Translations under genes and position numbers: made by a program
Part shown: piece after piece, positions 59,013 to 64,000 of the stretch
Layout: the number at the start of each line of letters is the position of its first letter
How positions within the stretch are numbered: position 1 is the stretch's first letter
Source: UBA5972 sp964567685
Lineage (GTDB): Bacteria > Pseudomonadota > Alphaproteobacteria > Rhodobacterales > Rhodobacteraceae
Direction: 5' to 3'
NCBI GenBank assembly: GCA_964567685.1
Contig: CAZMNO010000006.1
Location: 1-64,000, forward strand
Length of the DNA stretch: 64,000 nucleotides
The notes under the pieces: model-generated
Seen by the model: only the letters and a program-made list of their open reading frames with translations
Told to the model about the DNA's origin: nothing
Database searches by the model: none

Positions 59013-60185
59013 ATGGGATTCAAACTCTTTCAGAGAGGCAGCGCTGAGGTGCCGGAGGTGAAAGCCTCGGCGACCGGGCCGGTAATCGCGTTTCACGGGG
59101 CCGGACGCGTTGCCTGGTCTGCGCGCGATACGGTGTCGTTGACGCGCTCGGGATTTGCGGGAAACCCCGTTGGTTTTCGCTGTGTCAAGATGATTGCCGA
59201 GGCGGCGGCGGCGCTGCCTTTGCTGTTGCAGGATGCAAAGCGGCGCTATGAGGAACATCCGATATTGGCACTGTTGGCGCAACCGAACGCGGCGCAGGGG
59301 CGGGCGGATTTGCTGGAGAGCCTATATGGGCAGATCCTGTTGAGTGGGGATGGCTATATCGAGGCAGTAGTGGATGAAGCTGACGTGCCTGCTGAGCTGC
59401 ACGTGTTGCGCTCGGACAGGATGCGTCTGGTGCCGGGGGGTGATGGCTGGCCGGTGGCTTATGAGTATAAGGTCGGGGCGAAAAAGCACCGGTTCGACAT
59501 GGCCAAGGATGTGGTGCCGATCTGTCATATCAGGTCCTTTCATCCGTTGGATGACCACTACGGGCTGAGCCCCATTCAGGCGGCGGCGGCGGCTCTGGAT
59601 GTGCATAATGCGGCCTCGCGCTGGTCAAAGGCGCTTTTGGATAATGCGGCGCGGCCTTCGGGGGCGATTGTCTATAAGGGCTCGGATGGCCAGGGGCAAC
59701 TGGGGCAGGATCAATATGCGCGGCTTCTGGATGAGATGGAGAGCTATCATCAGGGGGCGGCCAATGCGGGGCGGCCCATGATGCTGGAAGGCGGGCTGGA
59801 CTGGCGGCCGATGGGCTTTTCACCCAGCGACATGGAGTTTCAGAAAACCAAGGAGAGTGCGGCGCGCGAAGTGGCGCTGGCCTTTGGAGTGCCGCCGATG
59901 CTGCTGGGGCTGCCCGGGGATGCGGCTTATGCCAATTATCAGGAGGCGAACCGGGCGTTTTATCGGCTGACGGTGCTGCCGCTGGCGATGAGGGTGCTGG
60001 CAAGCGTTTCGGGCTGGCTGGCGGGGTTTAGCGGCGAGGGGGTTCAGCTTTCGCCTGATCTTGATGGGGTGCCAGCGCTGGCGGTTGAGCGCGAAGCACA
60101 ATGGCGGCGGGTGAGCGAGGCGGAGTTCCTGTCATCGGCTGAAAAGCGTGCCATTTTGGGTTTGCCGAAACTTGCTGATGAGTGA
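59013..60185 (+). CDS. GTA portal protein (g3)
   Basis: A 390-aa HK97-family portal protein: VGFRCVKMIAEAAAALPLLL, LYGQILLSGDGYIEAVVDEA, LRSDRMRLVPGGDGWPVAYE, HPLDDHYGLSPIQAAAAALD and REVALAFGVPPMLLGLPGDA with YANYQEANRAFYRLTVLPLA. The dodecameric portal is the channel for DNA entry into the capsid. The final 8 bases overlap the start of the next gene. A 99-base gap separates it from the terminase gene. Confidence 0.93.
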   Translation: MGFKLFQRGSAEVPEVKASATGPVIAFHGAGRVAWSARDTVSLTRSGFAGNPVGFRCVKMIAEAAAALPLLLQDAKRRYEEHPILALLAQPNAAQGRADLLESLYGQILLSGDGYIEAVVDEADVPAELHVLRSDRMRLVPGGDGWPVAYEYKVGAKKHRFDMAKDVVPICHIRSFHPLDDHYGLSPIQAAAAALDVHNAASRWSKALLDNAARPSGAIVYKGSDGQGQLGQDQYARLLDEMESYHQGAANAGRPMMLEGGLDWRPMGFSPSDMEFQKTKESAAREVALAFGVPPMLLGLPGDAAYANYQEANRAFYRLTVLPLAMRVLASVSGWLAGFSGEGVQLSPDLDGVPALAVEREAQWRRVSEAEFLSSAEKRAILGLPKLADE

Positions 60186-60423
60186 GCGCAACAAGAAAAG
60201 CGGTTCGCGCTTTCTTTATGAACCGTTTGATGCCGCAGCGGCGCGCATTGAGGCCAATGAGCGGGTGACCGAAGAGCGCTGGGCCGGTCTTGAGCGGCGG
60301 CTTCAGACCATTGAGACCATGCTGGAGCGGCTGGAAAAGCGCCTGTGGCTGGCGGTTTACGGGGTGGTCGGGTTCATCCTGACGCAAGGCGTGTTCGCGC
60401 TGATGGGATTGTCTGTGAAATGA
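60178..60423 (+). CDS. GTA head formation protein (g3.5-type)
   Basis: An 81-aa protein starting MSERNKKSGSRFLYEPFDAA, with a charged helix (RVTEERWAGLERRLQTIETM, LERLEKRL) and a C-terminal transmembrane helix (WLAVYGVVGFILTQGVFALM). It corresponds in position and shape to the RcGTA gene between portal and protease (RCAP_rcc01685 family). The start overlaps the portal stop by 8 bases and the stop overlaps the following ATG. Confidence 0.78.
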   Translation: MSERNKKSGSRFLYEPFDAAAARIEANERVTEERWAGLERRLQTIETMLERLEKRLWLAVYGVVGFILTQGVFALMGLSVK

Positions 60424-60434
60424 AGGAAAAGAGA

Positions 60435-61007
60435 ATGTCAGATCAAGGCTTTAGAGGGCGGCTTGAAACCAAGTTTTGCCGTCTGGACGATGGGGTGGTG
60501 TTGCAGGAGGACGGGGTGATTGCGGGCTATGCGTCGGTTTTCGGCGCATCCGATCAGAGCGGGGATGTGGTTGAGAAAGGGGCCTATGCGGCTTCGCTGA
60601 AGGCGCTTGCCACTGCGGGGCGCGGCGTGAAGATGCTGTGGCAGCATGATCCGGCACAGCCGATTGGCATATGGGATGAGGTGCGCGAGGATGCGACCGG
60701 TCTTTATGTCAAAGGACGGTTTCTGGAGAGTGTTCAGAAAGGCGCAGAAGCCAAAGCGCTGGTCTTGGCGGGAGCGATTGACGGTTTGTCGATCGGTTAT
60801 CGCACCAAGCGCGCGGAAAAGAATGCCAAGGGCCAGCGGCTCTTGCATGAACTGGAATTGTGGGAGGTGTCGCTGGTGACATTTCCGATGCTTCCTGAGG
60901 CACGGGTAGAAGGCAAGGCTGAAGCCGAGGCGACGCGACTTGTGCAAGAGATGGCGGACGCATTTGCCGAAGCCCGTACCATGCTGACGGAGTTTCGTCA
61001 GCCGTAG
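60435..61007 (+). CDS. GTA prohead protease (g4)
   Basis: A 190-aa HK97-family serine protease. GVIAGYASVFGASDQSGDVV, AASLKALATAGRGVKMLWQH (catalytic His), then LVLAGAIDGLSIGYRTKRAE (catalytic Ser) and ELELWEVSLVTFPMLPEARV are the known order. It processes capsid subunits during maturation. ATG at 60435 is favoured over 60420 because TGAAGGAAAAGAGA gives good spacing. Confidence 0.92.
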   Translation: MSDQGFRGRLETKFCRLDDGVVLQEDGVIAGYASVFGASDQSGDVVEKGAYAASLKALATAGRGVKMLWQHDPAQPIGIWDEVREDATGLYVKGRFLESVQKGAEAKALVLAGAIDGLSIGYRTKRAEKNAKGQRLLHELELWEVSLVTFPMLPEARVEGKAEAEATRLVQEMADAFAEARTMLTEFRQP

Positions 61008-61033
61008 TTTTCATCGAAATTCGAGGTAGTTTG

Positions 61034-62236
61034 ATGAGCAAGACCGAAACCAAAACGGCGGGCCGAGCCCCGTCGCGAGGTGCCAATCCGGCCATGGAAG
61101 TGAAGACCGCCCTGGCAGGGTTTCTAAGTGATTTCAACAGTTTTCAGGCCGACATTACGTCGAGAATTCAAAAACAGGAAGATCGTTTGACCATGATTGA
61201 TCGTAAGAATATGACCACACTTCAACGCCCCGTTTTGAGCCAGGGGGCCGATATGGATGCCCCGCATAAAAAGGCTTTTGCGGCCTATCTGCGCTCGGGC
61301 GATGATGACGGGCTGCGTGGGCTGGAGATCGAGGAAAAGGCGCTGTCGACCAGCGTCGCAGCAGATGGTGGCTATCTGGTGGATCCGATGACAGCGGATA
61401 CAATTGCCGGGGTTCTGCGCAACGCATCGTCGATCCGCTCGATTGCGAATGTGGTGTCGGTTGAGGCCACGGCCTATGACGTTCTGGTTGATCATACCGA
61501 TATCGGAGCCGGTTGGGCGGATGAAACCACGGCAACGAGTGAGACCGGAACGCCGCAAGTTGAGCGGATTTCGATCCCGCTACATGAGCTTTCGGCCCTG
61601 CCCAAAGCCAGCCAGCGCTTGCTGGATGACAGTGCTTTCGATGTCGAGGACTGGCTGGCGGGACGGATCGCCGACAAGTTTGCCCGCGCTGAAGGAGGTG
61701 CATTCATCACCGGCGATGGGGTCGATAAACCAACCGGTTTTCTGAATTACACCGCAGTTGATGATGCCGGCTGGAGCTGGGGCAATATTGGTTATGTGGC
61801 CACCGGAGCGGATGGTGATTTCAACGCCACCGATCAGGCGGATGCGATTGTTGATCTGGTCTATGCGCTGGGCGCGCGCTATCGCGCCAATGCGACTTTC
61901 GTGATGAATTCGAAAACCGCAGGTGCGGTGCGCAAGATGAAGGATGCCGATGGGCGTTTCCTATGGTCCGACGGTTTGGCGGCCGGTGAGCCGGCGCGTT
62001 TGATGGGGTATCCGGTGCTGATTGCCGAGGATATGCCGGATATAGCTTCGGGCACGACAGCAATTGCCTTTGGTGATTTCAATGCCGGCTATACCGTGGC
62101 CGAGCGCCCTGATCTGCGCATTCTGCGCGATCCGTTCAGTGCCAAGCCGCATGTGCTGTTTTACGCCACCAAGCGCGTTGGCGGCGATGTCAGCGATTTC
62201 TCTGCAATCAAGCTGCTGAAATTCGCATTGAGCTGA
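61034..62236 (+). CDS. GTA major capsid protein (g5)
   Basis: A 400-aa HK97-fold capsid protein. A coiled N-terminal scaffold region (ALAGFLSDFNSFQADITSRI) of about 95 residues precedes the mature domain, which begins near LEIEEKALSTSVAADGGYLV. Further blocks are PMTADTIAGVLRNASSIRSI, LPKASQRLLDDSAFDVEDWL and DPFSAKPHVLFYATKRVGGD. Length fits RcGTA capsid. The first ATG after a TTG at 61031 is used. Confidence 0.95.
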   Translation: MSKTETKTAGRAPSRGANPAMEVKTALAGFLSDFNSFQADITSRIQKQEDRLTMIDRKNMTTLQRPVLSQGADMDAPHKKAFAAYLRSGDDDGLRGLEIEEKALSTSVAADGGYLVDPMTADTIAGVLRNASSIRSIANVVSVEATAYDVLVDHTDIGAGWADETTATSETGTPQVERISIPLHELSALPKASQRLLDDSAFDVEDWLAGRIADKFARAEGGAFITGDGVDKPTGFLNYTAVDDAGWSWGNIGYVATGADGDFNATDQADAIVDLVYALGARYRANATFVMNSKTAGAVRKMKDADGRFLWSDGLAAGEPARLMGYPVLIAEDMPDIASGTTAIAFGDFNAGYTVAERPDLRILRDPFSAKPHVLFYATKRVGGDVSDFSAIKLLKFALS

Positions 62237-62401
62237 GGGGCAATCCCTGAGGTTTGATGTGATGATCCCCTTTCCTTTGGGGTGGGGGATCTGAGCGCGC
62301 GCGTTCGTGTTGTCTAGCTGCTCCCCCTCCGTCCGAGCAATGCGGGCGCGTGCGCGACTCTTGCCAGATTCTGACGGACGGGGAATTCATGGAGAAATTA
62401 C

Positions 62402-62998
62402 ATGGTGTTAGAGGAACTGACTACGGTGCCTTCCGGGGTATTGCCGGTTTCGGAATTCGCAGAACATCTGCATCTTGGCACCGGGTTTGCCGATGACGGA
62501 TCGCAGAATGCGGTGCTGGAAGCCTATTTGCGTGCTTCCCTGGCAGCGATCGAGGCGCGTACTGGGAAAGCGCTGATTACGCGGCAGTTTTCCTGGCAGC
62601 TGACGGCCTGGCGTGACGGTGTTTCGCAAGGCCTGCCGGTGGCGCCTGTTTCGGCGATCAGTGCCGTGAAACTGGTTGACGCTGCGGGCGGTGAATATGT
62701 GGTTGATCAGGGTGACTATAAGCTTGAACGCGATAGCCAGCGGCCAAGGATTGTCACCAGTGGTTCGAGGCTGCCCGCTATTTCGTCAGGTGGCGTTGTG
62801 GAGATTGAGTTTAGCGCCGGATACGGGCCAAACTGGCCGGATCTGCCGGTTGATCTGGCACAGGCAGTGTTTTTGCTGGCCGCACATTTCTACGAGAACC
62901 GCAGTGTCGGTGGCAGGCAGGATGATCTGATGCCCTTTGGCGTGATGGCGCTGATTGAGACCTATCGCTCGGTGCGCGTACTTGGAGGTGGCGTGTGA
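62402..62998 (+). CDS. GTA head-tail connector protein (g6)
   Basis: A 198-aa protein of the phage gp6/gp8-like connector type: PVSEFAEHLHLGTGFADDGS, QNAVLEAYLRASLAAIEART, GKALITRQFSWQLTAWRDGV, and the late AVFLLAAHFYENRSVGGRQD. It binds below the portal. A 165-base gap follows the capsid gene, and the last four bases overlap the next start (GTGA). Confidence 0.87.
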   Translation: MVLEELTTVPSGVLPVSEFAEHLHLGTGFADDGSQNAVLEAYLRASLAAIEARTGKALITRQFSWQLTAWRDGVSQGLPVAPVSAISAVKLVDAAGGEYVVDQGDYKLERDSQRPRIVTSGSRLPAISSGGVVEIEFSAGYGPNWPDLPVDLAQAVFLLAAHFYENRSVGGRQDDLMPFGVMALIETYRSVRVLGGGV

Positions 62999-63336
62999 GG
63001 CGGCCGGTTCATCTGAGCCGCAAGCTGGTGCTGGAAGAGGTGACGCGCCAGCCGGACAATGCGGGTGGTTTCACGGAAAGCTGGAGTGTGCTGGGTGTGG
63101 TCTGGGCCGATGTCAGGGCCGGTGCTGGGCGGGAGCGCATGGCAACGGCGGCAACAATCTCGCAGGTGAGGTACCGGATTTTGGTGCGGGCGGCGCCTGT
63201 CGGGGCACCGTCACGACCCAGGCCGGGGCAAAGGTTTGCTGATGGCAGCCGGGTTTATCGGGTTGAGGCGGTTGCAGATTCCGACCCTGACGGGCTCTAT
63301 CTGGAATGCTTTGCCAAGGAAGAGGTATCGACATGA
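62995..63336 (+). CDS. GTA head closure / head-tail adaptor protein (g7)
   Basis: A 113-aa protein starting at GTG: RRPVHLSRKLVLEEVTRQPD, GFTESWSVLGVVWADVRAGA, YRILVRAAPVGAPSRPRPGQ and RVYRVEAVADSDPDGLYLEC. This is the phage head-closure (SPP1 gp16-like) pattern, a beta-barrel ring between connector and tail. Both ends overlap neighbours by four bases. Confidence 0.87.
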   Translation: MRRPVHLSRKLVLEEVTRQPDNAGGFTESWSVLGVVWADVRAGAGRERMATAATISQVRYRILVRAAPVGAPSRPRPGQRFADGSRVYRVEAVADSDPDGLYLECFAKEEVST

Positions 63337-63743
63337 GTTATGCAGTGTCACCGTCACTGCAAACGGCGGTTTATGGGGCGGTTGCCGCGGATGCGACGGT
63401 TCAGTCGCTGATCGGGAGTGATGTATTTGATGAGCCCCCTTCGGGCAGCCTGCCGCTGACTTATGTGGTGATCGGCGAAGAGGATGTGCGCGGGCGATCG
63501 GACAGTTCCGCTGATGGGGCAGAGCATGATTTGGTGGTCAGCGTTTTTTCCGATGCGGCAGGTTTTGCAGCAGCCAAGGACGTGGCGGTGGCGGTTTCCG
63601 ACGTGCTGGTTGATGCAGACCTGACACTGGCGCGGGGGCGGTTGGTGCTAATGCGGTTTCTGCGGGCACGGGCACGGCGCGGATCGGCGCCTGACGGGCG
63701 GCGGATTGATTTGCGGTTTCGGGCCCGGGTGGAGGATGTTTGA
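63333..63743 (+). CDS. GTA tail terminator-like protein, DUF3168 (g8)
   Basis: A 136-aa protein: MSYAVSPSLQTAVYGAVAAD, then GSDVFDEPPSGSLPLTYVVI, GAEHDLVVSVFSDAAGFAAA and LRARARRGSAPDGRRIDLRF. This is the DUF3168 family, which in phages caps the tail tube. The ATG overlaps the g7 stop (ATGA) with AGGA upstream. Confidence 0.88.
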   Translation: MSYAVSPSLQTAVYGAVAADATVQSLIGSDVFDEPPSGSLPLTYVVIGEEDVRGRSDSSADGAEHDLVVSVFSDAAGFAAAKDVAVAVSDVLVDADLTLARGRLVLMRFLRARARRGSAPDGRRIDLRFRARVEDV

Positions 63744-63799
63744 GCTGGCTGGTGGTTGATGTGCCGGTAGACTGGTCTGCTGGGCTGCCGGTGTACTGG

Positions 63800-63827
63800 T
63801 AAACCGACAAACTAGTTTTCTGGTTTA
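63800..63827. promoter_or_regulatory. 28-bp dyad between g8 and g9
   Basis: TAAACC (63800-63805) and GGTTTA (63822-63827) are symmetric about the perfect palindrome AAACTAGTTT (63809-63818). It sits in the 238-base gap between g8 and g9, the only long gap among the late GTA genes here. It may be a regulator site or an RNA hairpin. The same gap has two copies of a GCCGGT-N-ACTGG element (63762 and 63788 regions). Confidence 0.5.
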
Positions 63828-63981
63828 AAGCATTTCAGGTTACGCGAAAAAATGGCGGTTTTGGGGTTGGTCCGGACCGGGGCCGGGCACGGGTTGGATG
63901 CCCTTTAAGGCCGGAGGTGGGTGGGTCGCCACGAGAATTATAAGAAATTTCATCAAGTTACACATTTGAAAAGGAAATGAT

Positions 63982-64000
63982 ATGGTTGCGCAGAAGGGCA
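63982..64000 (+). CDS. GTA major tail protein (g9), 3'-truncated at the window edge
   Basis: ATG at 63982 behind AAAAGGAAATGAT opens MVAQKG and runs off the end. RcGTA-type major tail (TP901-1 family) proteins begin with the MxAQxGKDLLLK pattern, and this gene follows g8 in all such clusters. Only six residues are visible, so the call rests on position. Confidence 0.6.

Noticed and set aside
57990..59282. 430-aa minus-strand frame across the terminase and portal genes
   Set aside because: Arg/His/Pro-rich shadow composition typical of the reverse of GC-rich genes; it spans two real plus-strand genes.

Overview
The window is a piece of an alphaproteobacterial chromosome, almost certainly from the Roseobacter/Rhodobacterales group. 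The clues are a short prolyl-tRNA synthetase without the editing insertion, a gene transfer agent (GTA) head cluster of the Rhodobacter type, an HdaA-Ppk-Ppx neighbourhood, a BigR/SqrR-type sulfide-sensing locus, DmdB/DmdC-like acyl-CoA enzymes and several ATGA/TGATG-coupled operons. It is draft sequence: a 100-N gap lies inside a tRNA-Asp repeat near the left end.

Left third (1-19 kb): tRNA-Asp repeats; a YbjN-like secreted protein; an SHMT-family paralogue with altered catalytic motifs; a secreted coiled-coil protein broken by an apparent frameshift; an AI-2E-family permease, HdaA, Ppk1 and Ppx; proS; a TraB-like gene interrupted by one stop codon; an MDR oxidoreductase; LolC/E-LolD; a membrane protein resembling an M48 peptidase without its zinc site; a DmdB-like acyl-CoA ligase; a DMT transporter; a sulfotransferase.

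Middle (19-46 kb): a fatty-acid oxidation block (FadJ, cupin, FadA, YidD-like Cys-rich protein, GST, two acyl-CoA dehydrogenases coupled through a 75-aa protein, two MerR regulators), a putative manganese transporter, two PaaI thioesterases with a MATE exporter, pyrD, a secreted 5'-nucleotidase, two secreted unknowns, a sulfide/persulfide detoxification locus with its ArsR regulator and a palindromic operator, and a five-gene 2-oxoacid/indolepyruvate:acceptor oxidoreductase operon.

Right third (45-64 kb): a TPR protein; the rpsF-rpsR-rplI operon; two paralogous proteins with a prepilin-like N-terminus, a long Asp/Ser-rich repeat region and a shared C-terminal tail; a fatty-acid synthesis block (fabD, fabG, acpP, fabF, mltG) with an arginase-family and a HisA-like gene inside it, each altered at a key residue; a TPR-sulfotransferase gene split by one amber codon; and, running off the right edge, the GTA structural cluster from g1 through g8 to the start of g9. 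A near-consensus sigma-70 promoter followed at once by an intrinsic terminator stands before GTA g1.

Most promising for follow-up are the acidic-repeat prepilin-like pair, the promoter-terminator leader of the GTA cluster, the hybrid Kor/Ior operon, and the group of enzyme paralogues with changed active-site residues (SHMT-like, arginase-like, HisA-like, M48-like).
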